From Capitella teleta (taxonomy: Eukaryota > Annelida > Polychaeta > Capitellidae): a DNA stretch of 64,000 nt. The position numbers were made by a program, and so were the translations under genes. Shown one piece after another: positions 39,001-49,107 of the stretch (the first letter of the stretch is position 1; each line of letters starts with the position of its first letter). Location of the stretch: NCBI GenBank assembly GCA_000328365.1, contig KB296906.1, positions 240,683-304,682 of the forward strand, given 5' to 3'. The notes under the pieces were generated by a model. That model was not told where the DNA came from. It searched no databases and worked only from the letters and a program-made list of their open reading frames with translations.

Positions 39001-42000
39001 GTCAGGGAAAGTATGAGTTACTGTGACTGATTTGTCCTTATCTATCTGGATATTATTCGGAATTGGGGTGGCGGAGATCGTGTTCGCATCAAAGTTGAAC
39101 TCGTACTGAATATGGTTACCAGTCAGAACTTCTGCATCGAAAGACACGCTCGAAAGAGTATCGCCCACGTACATTCCATTTGGTTGCATAGCATCAGAAG
39201 TAAGGGTGAGATTTTGCACCTTCTCAAGAACGTTGACTTCTTCTTCAATTTCAATCCAACTGACGTGGTTGCTACAATTCACAGTGACAGAGTATGTACC
39301 TAACGAACTGTAAATATGTGTATGATTGATCGCTGAGTTCTGGAAAAGGTTGAAGGCGTTAATCTCGTCACTAGCACTCCCATCATCAAAATTGAATTTT
39401 GCCATAACATTGTTTGGAAGCCGTTCTCCGGATCTCACTGAAATGGAGAATATCACATCCCCTGTGGGCAATGGAATTGGACTGTTTGAAACTATGTCTA
39501 GAGACGTGCCTGTGAGGTCTTCTTCAACAATCAACAATTGAGCTCCAACGACCAGTTCACCATCCACCGCATTGTTAGCTGTCATATTTACCAAGTATTG
39601 ACCCGGGTCATTGTAGGTATGATTCACTTGAAAGGAGTCCCCTGTCTCTAGTTTGCCAGGATATTGCTCTACAACGGTGGTGCCATCACCGAAATCCAAA
39701 GTGTAGTTTCCATTCGATGCAATGGCGGCAGTTATGAGAAAACCGGCTTTTCTTCCAGCTGCGACATACGTTCTCTGTGGGGTCAACTCCACATCCACGA
39801 AGGCCATTTCAACTACAACATCAACAGTTTCTACTTGGAATGATACCATATTAGAGCAGTTTAGTGTAGTGGTGTGAGTTCCTACATCATGAAGAGAAAC
39901 ATTTCTGTTGAAAAAATGTTGGAACACTCCGTTGTTTAATGGAAACTCTACAAATTCTTCTATTGAGGATGTTAGATCTGGGAATGTCCAAATGCATGTG
40001 ACATTGGTCGGATCCGCAACGTACGTATCAATGGTTACAACATACTCCACCGACTGATCAGGGTATCGGATTGGATTGTTGACGGTGATGGAAATTGCAG
40101 GGACCGGTTCCTGAATAATCACCGGCAAAGAAGTAGTTACACTAACTTCATTGATCAGATTGACGCATTTGAATACCGGATAGTATAATCCTGGACTTGG
40201 GAATGCATGGCTGAAGGTAGCTGGATTAATCGACGAATCAAACATGGTCGGTGAAATAGGATATCCCATGATTGGGTCTATGGATTCAAATATCACTCTG
40301 GAGCCCTTAGTAACGGATATTTCAAAAGAGGCCACTTCATTGGTCTTAAAATGTGGAGAATTGGTTGCGACTCTTGCATCAACGATCCTATCCAGAATTT
40401 CTAATGTTTTTTGCCCTACCTCTGTACCAAAGTGGTTGCTTGCAGTGACAGTAGCATTATATTCACCTGGATTTACATATGAGTGGAGAAATGAGACAGA
40501 ACTAGGGCTTTCAGGATCTGTAGTATTACCAAGAATTGTGTTTGGCATTTGGTCATCACCAAAGTGGACCGTGTAGTTTACAGTGGAGCCAGCATCAACC
40601 CCTGCAATGATCTCTACTTCAACCCCACTCTCTGAACTCAGATTCGCTAGTTGCACATAAGGGTTCACAATGAGAACCCCGACCATAGCCACAGCTGTGA
40701 GGTTGACCGACGATAGATTGTTATGGACCATTATGATCGCATCATAAAGGCCATAATCATCATATTGATGTGAAATACTGTGATCAGTTAATGGACCAAT
40801 ATCAGAGCACTCGCTTGCAAAATTATCGTCACCGAAGAAACTGACGACCTCAACATTGGAAGGCTCTGTTCCAGAATCATCATAGCTAACGGTAAAGACC
40901 ACGGACTCACTTGGTGTTGGAGCATTTGCCAATGCAATGCTGAGCAAATCAGGAACAATAGGATTTTCGACGATTACTTGAATACTCTCAACTTGTGTAG
41001 AAGCGGGGTTTGATACGTTGACTGAAAGGGTGTAGAATCCTGGGTAACTGTATGTGTGATTGGCCATAATCATGCGAGGTCCACTGCCATCAAAAGATTG
41101 ACTATACACTTCGGCATTACCGAAATCAACATCAAATACTGGGTTTGATCCTTGACCTATTTCAATCTCAACCAAGGTCACTGTTCCGGTCGCGAAGTAT
41201 GGCCAATTGTCTGGGAATTGCACAGTCAAATTGAGGATTTCTGAGTAAGTTTCAACAACGAAGGACACATTTTCGAAACCAAGCAAATTGGTAGCAACTA
41301 TTTCTAGTGAGTAAGAGTTGCCATCTTCGAAGTCGTAAGAGAATGTGTATTCAGAGCCTGAATCGTTGACTTCAAGGGCTTGTTTGACGCCGTTGACAAA
41401 TCCTTGGATGGTGTAATCAGAGCCATTAAGTAATACGTATGGAACGACCAATGGATAACCTTCCAATGCTACAGGGGGGTCACCACTTAATTCAAAGCCC
41501 TGGATTCTCTCTTGTATAGTTGCAAAAGTTGTCGTCGTTTTCAGGCCCAGAGAATTCTGACATTTGAGAGTAACGTTGTACTCTCCGGATTCCTCATATA
41601 TGTGACTTATGGAACTGTTGTAACCAACCTCATCAGTGCAACTTGCCCAGACATAACTATCACCAAAGAACCACGAGCAGGCCACCAAAGAACCTTCGGT
41701 GACATTCCAAGGGAAAACAGTTGGCTGTCCAGTCTCACCAAGAACAGTCGACTCTGTTTCCAGATCGCCAAGAAAGTACAACGAGTACACAGTCAAGTTT
41801 TTATCTGTGTAGCCTCTACTGTTCGTCAACCGAATAGTTACCTCAAACTGACCTTCTGGAAACTGATAATCAAAGGATGGTGGAATCAGAGAAGCATTCT
41901 CGAAACAAAACTCTCGAGCTTCTTCATCAGTGTACGTAATGAAGACGGTAATGCCAGTCCCTTGTGCCAAGAATAAATGGAGCTGAGACGCAGTTTCAGG

Positions 42001-42421
42001 ATTTCCATGAGTTACCTGTAAAAAATTTACTGAGAATTTCGAAAGTGTCATCTATCTAATTATCTTACGTTAATGAATGGTTCAGACATCTCGACATCTA
42101 CGTATGCGATTACTGAAACCTCTGCATTACTCCGGTTATTGTAGATCTGAATAGTGACATTATACGCTCCAGGCATTTCATAGGTATGCTGAAAAATGAC
42201 AATATACACAACTAGGTTACAACGTAAAATTGACTTTACATTGATCTTATGGCCATCCAGATCCAAGGAATCAAGGTAGGTCGTAGTTTCAATCCGAGAT
42301 GAATCGCCAAAGTCCATTACCATCGTCATATCACTCCCATCGGATAAGCCAAACTCAAACATTGATGGTTCCCCAGGGCCAGCTGGTTGTACAGTGGCGT
42401 TGAAGTCAACGATCATACGGT
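30070..42421 (-). CDS. polycystin-1-family protein (PKD repeats, REJ, GPS, PLAT, 11 TM), 5' end unresolved
   Basis: A large membrane receptor/channel subunit of the polycystin-1/REJ family. In order it has about 16 PKD repeats (for example HTYEMPGAYNVTI, HTYNDPGQYLVNM, HTFPDPGNYSVKV) and a REJ region beginning MNRSPLKAGIMGG (about 37.07 kb). A GPS element follows (QIWITEGCYV then CSCTVMTPS, about 33.8-33.64 kb), then TM1 (about 33.5 kb), a PLAT domain (GDYGDTGVRILDD, DSSGPGNSASWYLSKI, about 33.3-33.0 kb) and TM2-6. Next are a polycystin extracellular domain (WLDLYSRMIALEFTTYNANS, about 31.2 kb), TM7-11 and the pore segment SLESLFSMLIGRFKLAEF. A short tail ends in TWNRDS. The first exon I can place in frame is 42240-42421, which starts mid-codon. 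No signal peptide, LRR, WSC or lectin module was found, so the N-terminus lies upstream and is unresolved. Such proteins usually pair with PKD2-type channels; the partner is not in this window. Confidence 0.92.
36825..42015 (-). other. giant 5.2-kb exon encoding most PKD repeats and the start of REJ
   Basis: The exon runs from a TTTTTTACAG acceptor to an AAG|GTAAAT donor, with no stop over about 1,730 codons. It holds roughly fifteen PKD repeats, with the typical H-x-Y/F-x-x-P/x-G-x-Y-x-V and C/x-S/x-N ends, then Ig-like and REJ sequence. All other exons of this gene are 100-500 nt. Fusion into one exon by intron loss, perhaps through reverse transcription or repeat expansion inside one exon, is inferred. 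Confidence 0.85.
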
Positions 42422-42746
42422 CTTAATAGGAAAAGGAAAATGATATCAAAAACGATTCGGAAGAAAGAAGATATACACCTGGAATAAAGATAACACACCA
42501 CCAAGCAACCACGGTTGCTCAATGGTTGATTAAACATGCAGTTTCTAAGGTGACTGGCAATGCATTTCATAATCGCAAAAGCGAATTTCCTACACCCCTC
42601 CCCCCACCCTCTCTATCCTGACATTTTAACGACGCAGTTATTCAGCCTGTAGGGAAGAACGTTTGTATTAAACATATCAATGAAGTGATGAACTATGAAT
42701 GTATTTGGATAATTTCAACAGCTGACATATTTGAAAGAGAACTCAC

Positions 42747-42873
42747 CATAGCAACGGAAAAAAATTGATCAAAATCAATATCTGTTTGAGGCGCATCTTC
42801 AAACCATGACGTTGCAATCGTCACCGGGACCAGGTTCAGGGTAGTCGTAATGCTCATGATATTAAACCAAGCA
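42747..42873 (-). other. exon-like block, copy 1 of the tandem array
   Basis: A polypyrimidine tract and CAG precede 127 nt that are open in one frame (42 codons, including SWFEDAPQTDIDFDQFFSVAM read in two parts) and end at ATG|GTGAGT. The other two frames contain stops. It could be an upstream exon of the polycystin-like gene. Its phase does not match the exon at 42421, so a direct splice between them would not stay in frame. Function not recognised. Confidence 0.4.
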
Positions 42874-43589
42874 CTGAAAAAAAGAAAAAAAGAAAACTTA
42901 TTTACTGGAAATAATTACTTCAAAAGGTTGGCAAGCTATTTATAAAAATCCGATAGTGATATTTGATCGTTAAACATAAAAGCTCTGGGTATTATTTTGC
43001 TCTCTAGTTTTCAATCATTGTTTTTAGTTTCATATTAAAGTGGAGTATGGGATCAAGGTCTCACATGTCGGATTAGCAAATTGTGCCAACTCCAGACCTG
43101 TACAATGTGAAATAAAGTTCATCACCAAGCAACCCCGGTTGATCAATGGTTGATTAAACATGCAGTTTCTAAGGTGACTGGCAATGCATTTCATAATCGC
43201 AAAAGCAAAGTTCCTACACCCCTCCCCCACCCCCTTTATCCTGATATTTTAATGACATGGTGATTCAGCCTGTGGGAAGGAAATTAATGCATTATACATT
43301 CTGATAAATAAATGAGCATTAAAAGTTCCAATCAAATTCGACAGATGTTGGACTTGAAATGAAACTAACCATAGCCCACTCACTCATCTCGACTTTAGGC
43401 CTAGATGCTTTTCTCCTTATACCGCTTTTGTCACTGCTGGGATTCTTCCTCCTGCCCATTCATTGATGTTATCAGGCCACAATACTTTTCTTCTCCCTCT
43501 TCTGTTCTTCCTTGAATGTTCTTGTTTGACTATGGCTCTTACCATAACTTCCTATTTCTTCCAGTGATCTTACTTTTTGATATCTCGTC

Positions 43590-43930
43590 TCATTTGGGCA
43601 AGGAGTCTGTGATCTTCGATACTTCTACTCGCTCTCTCGCGAGGGTATTGGTGACATGGTCCCTCCATCTGATCTCATGGACTCATCATCATAGCCACAT
43701 TTCACAAGCATCGATCTTCATGTTCTCTTTTTTATTTCAGAGTGCACGACTTGCAGCGTAGGTAGCTATCGTCCAGATGAGGCTCTTGACGAGTTTCTTA
43801 TTGAGTGATGTACTGAGTTCTATGGCATTCCAAATGCTGTTCATCCTTGTGACTGATGTTCTTGCTAGTGATAGCCATGTCTCAACCTCAGCCATGCTAT
43901 ATCCTTGTGATTTGACCATTGATTCGAGGA
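43590..43930 (-). mobile_element. degenerate LINE reverse transcriptase 3' fragment inside array unit 2
   Basis: The minus strand encodes SVTRMNSIWNAIELS, KKLVKSLIWTIATYAASRAL and, after stops, NMKIDACEMWLW and RWRDHVTNTLARERV. This is the usual C-terminal string of RTE/Ingi-like non-LTR elements (R-L-V-K-x-x-x-W-S-x-x-L-Y-G, x-A-F-E-M-W, W-x-D-H-V-T-N). Several stops and shifts are present. It occupies the extra ~0.55 kb that distinguishes unit 2 and splits that unit's exon-like block. Confidence 0.55.
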
Positions 43931-43945
43931 ACAACGGTGGCTTAT

Positions 43946-44023
43946 TGTCAAACCATGACATTGTGGTCTTCCCATGGAAAAAAGTCCAGCGTAATTTCAT
44001 TGGTCACGATATCATAGCAAAAG
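43946..44023 (-). pseudogene. degenerate exon-like block, copy in array unit 2
   Basis: After a CAG acceptor, about 75 nt align with the 3 intact blocks (YDIVTNEITL compares with FNIMSITTTL), then the frame is lost and LINE-like sequence takes over. It marks where the LINE fragment and the exon block meet. Confidence 0.4.
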
Positions 44024-44551
44024 CTGAAAAGAGAAAAAAAGAAAAGCATACTTATTGACTGGAAATAATTACTGCAAAAGGCTGGCAAGCCATTTGCAAA
44101 ATATAATCCGACAGTGATATTTGATCGCTTGACTTACAAACTCTGGATATAATTATTTTGTTAGCATTGATTCAGCACCAACACTTAATGCCTCATTCTC
44201 TTTATATTTTCTTATTCTGGTGAAGTATGGGATCAGGGTCTCACATGTCGGATTAGCAAACTGTGCCAACTCCAGACCTGTACAATGTGAAGATAAAGTT
44301 CACCACCGAGCAACCACGGTTGCTCAATGGTTGATTAAACATGCAGTTTCTAAGGTGACTGGCAATGCATTTCATAATCGCAAAAGCGAATTTCCTACAC
44401 CCCTCCCCCCACCCTCTCTATCCTGACATTTTAACGACGCAGTTATTCAGCCTGTTGGGAAGAACGTTTGTATTAAACATATCAATGAAGTGATGAACTA
44501 TGAATGTATTTGGATAATTTCAACAGCTGACATATTTGAAAGAGAACTCAC

Positions 44552-44678
44552 CATAGCAACGGAAAAAAATTGATCAAAATCAATATCTGTTTGAGGCGCA
44601 TCTTCAAACCATGACGTTGCAATCGTCACCGGGACCAGGTTCAGGGTAGTCGTAATGCTCATGATATTAAACCAAGCA
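44552..44678 (-). other. exon-like block, copy 2 of the tandem array
   Basis: By eye this is identical over 127 nt to the block at 42747-42873, including acceptor and GTGAGT donor. Because 127 is not a multiple of three, including both copies in one transcript would shift the frame, so only mutually exclusive use would keep it. Identity to copy 1 fits the recent 1.8-kb duplication. Confidence 0.4.
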
Positions 44679-45181
44679 CTGAAAAAAAAAGAAAAAAAGA
44701 AAACTTATTTACTGGAAATAATTACTTCAAAAGGTTGGCAAGCTATTTATAAAAATCCGATAGTGATATTTGATCGTTAAACATAAAAGCTCTGGATATT
44801 ATTTTGCTCTCTAGTTTCCAATCATTGTTTTTAGTTTCATATTAAAGTTGAGTATGGGATCAAGGTCTCACATGTCAGATTAGCAAATTGTGCCAACTCC
44901 AGACCTGTACAATGTGAAGATAAAGTTCACCACCGAGCAACCACGGTTGCTCAATGGTTGATTAAACATGCAGTTTATAAGATGATTGGCTATGCATTTC
45001 ATAATCGCAAAAGCGAATTTCCTACACCCCTCCCCCCACCCTTTCTATCCTGACATTTTAACGACGCAGTTATATTCAGCCTGCAGGGAAGAAATTTCGT
45101 ATCAAACATACCAAATAAGTGATGAACAAGGATTGTATTCGAATAATTTCAAAAAGCTAATGGAATCGAAAGAGAACTCAC

Positions 45182-45308
45182 CATAGCAAGGGAAAAAAAG
45201 AACTCAAAATGAATATCTGTTTGAAGTGCCTCTTCAAACCATGAAAATGCGATCGTGTCAGGGGCCAGGTTCGGGGTAGTCGCCTTGCTCACGATATCAA
45301 CACAGGTA
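45182..45308 (-). other. exon-like block, copy 3 of the tandem array, diverged
   Basis: This block has the same 127-nt length, the same splice borders and an open frame in the same phase. Many bases differ from copies 1 and 2 without any indel (for example AFSWFEEALQTDIHF against ATSWFEDAPQTDIDF). An open frame kept through that much change hints at past or present coding constraint. A ~29-nt A-run lies just beyond the acceptor side (45312-45340). Confidence 0.4.
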
Positions 45309-45311
45309 CTG

Positions 45312-45342
<31 letters not shown>

Positions 45343-47986
45343 AAAATAATATTTATTATCTGGAAATAAGGGCATTTTATTTTGTTCTGCATTTGGTATT
45401 ACAATATTTGAGAGAATAGGTTTCGATGGTATAACGTGATTGTATCGATCAGGGTATTTTTTTCTCACAATTTTATAACAGTATCTGCTTTGACTCTTCG
45501 AAAGTGGAAGTCATTTGTTTTCTGTTTATGTCCTTACCATTTGAAAGTGAAATAAAATGTGTTAATGCAACCTTCTGTCTCTTATAAAACTATAAACCAG
45601 GGTGAATGCAATCTGCCCCCACGATTGGCTGCACGCAAGGACCTGGATGGCTAGTATAAAGTATCTTTGTTCTAAGTATTGGATGTATTTCACGTGAAGG
45701 ATGTCATGAATTTCATTCAAATATGCATAGCCTACAAAATAATACAGGCTAAAGTAGCCAACAGCACATTGGTTAATGATACTGGTACATTGTATGATTG
45801 AGAGCTAAATTTCAGAGTAAGTTCATAATTATCATCCTTTACTTTTGTCTTATAGCATTCGCTGAAATGGTTTGCTATTATTGACTTGCAAGGCAAAACC
45901 TAACGAGGTTATTATTGCAGAAACACTATTGTATTTTTGCTTCAAAATTACCACCCAAGGCGAAGCCGAGTCAAGTAATTTAGTTCCAGAAGCACGAGGA
46001 TATTTTTTTTTAATATACATGTAGCCGCAATTTAAGTTATTTCACCGGATTATGCCAAATTAAATAATACCTTGTAACTGAATCAAAGGCATGAAAATCA
46101 ACCTCTGAATCCTGTTCACATATCTAATCTCACCTGCAATAACCAAGTTGACAATAAAAATTGTATTGAGGTTATTATCCATTTATGCACTAGTTGAATT
46201 TCGATCTTTTGGTTGCTTGTTTCATTTTTAAAATTTTTCATTTTTCATTTTTTTTTATATATTATTATTTCCTTTTGATTATACCACTGTAATACATGTG
46301 TGTATGAATAAAGATTTATATTTCTATGTGTTTATTATGCATGGTTTAGTCAAGTGATTATATGAGGCTGATTGGCTGGTAGACAGACTCACGGAGGATA
46401 TAATCACAGATCAACTTTTGGAAACCGTTAAGTTCTCCGGTCAAGTCAAGTTCCACGCGTATTAGAACCCATTTAATGTCTAAATAGCAATCTTCGTTAC
46501 AGTGTGTTGAAAGAGGGTTTCTTCTTATCAGGAAGGGGTCGTTATATGAGCTTGGTTGTCTCTTGTTTTTGTCCATTGATTTGTGAATGCATGTTATTGA
46601 TCCAACCGCACACAATGCGACCAATCCCGAACTTGGCTTTATCTTCTTTGCGTGGAGCTTGCTTTATTCCGATCTGAACTGAATAGAAATGGTTCTCAGA
46701 ACGCGATGGCAACGGAACCTCGAATTAGTCTGGTCCCTTTGTGAGATTGTTACGATCAAGACAAAAGCTGAATGCATTGGCTTCGTTGCCACCCGCACAA
46801 TGCATTATTTAATCTCTTGTTTGCCGCTGTCAGTCGTCCCATAATTTAAATATTCATGGTAGTTCTCCATACGTCTCCTTAGCAACCGACAAACAAACCA
46901 GGTCGCCCCGTGCAACGGGAAAGGAGAAAGATGACTTTTTTTTGGACAAAAGTATCGATGCATTTACGTCATTCAATTATTGGCAGGATGCCAATTTTTT
47001 CGCGATCTGTTGGGACAGGGACTGGTATCAACCGAAACTTTAGCACTTAGAGTGGCCGGATCGGAACGCTGATCCATTCAAGTGCAGGGGACATTGCGTG
47101 ATTGACTTCCATTTGACTCAATTGACGAGATAAAAGTCATTTTCCTTGTGAATTAACAGAACACCCTAACTTCACTGAGATACAGGATACGAAAAACCGC
47201 TCCTCCCATTCTCCAAATCACCTTTGTTATTGTGGAATGTAGGACATATGTGATTTTTGGCAAACAAGAGTCAATGCCCACCTGTTGAATGTATTTATTG
47301 GCGATATTTGAGATGATTACGAGAAGTATTGCAATGGTCTAGACATTCGGGATAGATTAATTGGAGACACAACAGGGAGTCAAACTACCTTACCTCTTTT
47401 TATCTGCATTGCCATAGAGGATTTATAGTATATCAAATTATTTCTTTATGATAACGTAACGTAGTGTATGCACATTATTGCTCATTATGGGTGAGAAATA
47501 AGTTCTGCGATATTGAAGAGCAAAGATACATAATTCATCGCGTTCGGTGCTTATAAATATTATCCATGAACAATTCTGACCGACATCGGAAGGCCAGCGT
47601 CAATCGACTAGACATTCGATTGATACCGAAACAACAAGATATTAGGTCATAGAATACACAGCAATGGATTTGGCACAATTCGGCCGTGATTAAGGGTGAA
47701 ATAAGTTGTTTTGAAAAAATCAAGTGTGCGACTACGTTAGCCGTCTCGAAACAAAGAACTTCTTTCGACAACGAACCTCACATCTGTATTGATCAATGAC
47801 AGTGGCCCACAAACAAAAATACGGAAGATATTGATATCTGATAATCCTCACTCCAGATTGTTCCGCCAGGGTCATTTTCAACAGCCAATCAGAGGCGAGG
47901 AAGCAGGTGACGAATCAGAATGCTTGTTTCATGAGTAAAATGTAGAACTCTATAAATATGTTTAGTGCTACTTATACAATTATATT

Positions 47987-48095
47987 CAGAGTGGGCCAAA
48001 AGTACTCTATCTACTCCATGTTAAAGATGTCAATGCTTTTCAATGGCAGTGTACTTTTCCGAGAAAGTGTTACAAAATAGGTTGCAGTGTAAAAA
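47987..48095 (+). repeat. dispersed repeat, copy A
   Basis: CAGAGTGGGCCAAAAGTA and TTATCTACTCCA-like words, then TTTTCCGAGAAAGTGTTA and TGCAGTGTAAAA, recur in order at 48990-49107. The two copies look roughly 70 percent identical. They may be ends of an old DNA element; family unknown. Confidence 0.45.
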
Positions 48096-48989
48096 CTATA
48101 AGCAAATTTCAGAGAAATTTGGATGCCCAAATAAGGCATTGCTGTAAACGTTGTGAACAGTATACATGTACACTGCTGCACTTAGTGACCTGTAGCATAC
48201 CAGTACATGTATGCGAAGGATGATCGAGTAGGCCTCACAGTGCTCACAATGGGAATACATCGTGCATTGTAAAGTGGCCATGGTGGAGGTGTTGGCAAGG
48301 AATGTCGTCAAGCAGCTCTGACTTTTTCAGCACTTTTTGTTCGAGAATATGTAGTTACAATCCAAATGCGCTCTTCTGTTGTTATTCAAGTCGGCTTATA
48401 CCGGTACGTAGCATATCGCGTAATGTAAACGACCTACCCAAGAAATAACAATGAAAACACATAAAACAAAGTACTCACTAGAATCAACGTTTTTAGCATA
48501 ACAGTACGATTCTGCGCAGCGAGCTGCGAGCGCCAGAAAACGCGCGCGAAATTTTTTTTTTTGGCGTCGGTCGTTTAAACCACATGCACTATTCTTCTTA
48601 GATTACTATTACAGGATAAGCGAACTATATTCTATTGTTTGTGAGTGCTGTTGTGGAGATTGTAGCACTGATGTTTATCTACTAAAACCAAAACAAAACA
48701 GATAATTTGTACTGCAGCGCCACGCAACAGATGACAATCCACGATGCTGTTTCAAGGGCCCACCTGATTATGCGAACATAAAAGGTGCTCTAGCTGCATG
48801 CCATGCAAGGCGACCTGCAGGCACGATTATAATTATTCTCCAATGAAACTGGATTTGATTATACCTACTTCTGACTTGTTTACTTGCTTAAAAGTAATTA
48901 TAGAGTGCAAGCAATTTCTGGGGGATGTCATATTCGGGTTGAATTACAATAATATTAATAACATTAGTTAATAAATTATGAGGGTTTAT

Positions 48990-49107
48990 ACAGAGTGGAC
49001 TAAAAATAGTTTATCTACTCCAGGTTAACGATTCTAATACTTCTCAAAGGCACTGCGTTTTTTTTCGAGAGAGGTTATAAAAAATAGATTGAAGTGTAAA
49101 AGTCTCG
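48990..49107 (+). repeat. dispersed repeat, copy B
   Basis: The partner of the block at 47987-48095 in the same orientation, about 1.0 kb downstream. Shared words are CAGAGTGGAC, TCTACTCCA, GAGAGAGGTTA and TGAAGTGTAAAA. No terminal repeats or coding sequence were seen. Confidence 0.45.

Larger units (their letters stand above)
42480..45310. repeat. tandem array of four ~0.63-kb units, one interrupted by a LINE piece
   Basis: The motif GCTCAATGGTTGATTAAACA recurs at about 42518, 43140, 44322 and 44948. Each copy sits in a longer shared block that includes GTATGGGATCARGGTCTCACA, GACCTGTACAATGTGAA and TACACCCCTCCCCC. Units 3 and 4 are 629 bp apart and units 1 and 2 about 624 bp. Unit 2 is longer by about 0.55 kb because of a LINE fragment. 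Unit 1 is nearly identical to unit 3 over about 600 bp, which points to a recent duplication of a two-unit block with a 1.8-kb period. Each unit carries a copy of a 127-nt exon-like block, degenerate in unit 2. Confidence 0.85.

Noticed and set aside
36825-42015. Several open frames on the plus strand across the PKD-repeat exon
   Set aside because: They are opposite-strand shadows of a long, constrained coding exon and match no protein.
42498-42620. Array unit core as a tRNA-derived SINE
   Set aside because: TTGCTCAATGG resembles box A, but the spacing to a poor box-B match is about 20 nt too long, and the copies are in tandem rather than dispersed.
46358-46624. Minus-strand open stretch with a hydrophobic start and a GTGAGT donor, considered as the first exon of the polycystin-like gene
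   Set aside because: No ATG opens the hydrophobic part, only an internal Met fits, an upstream stop is close, and no link to the exon at 42421 can be shown.
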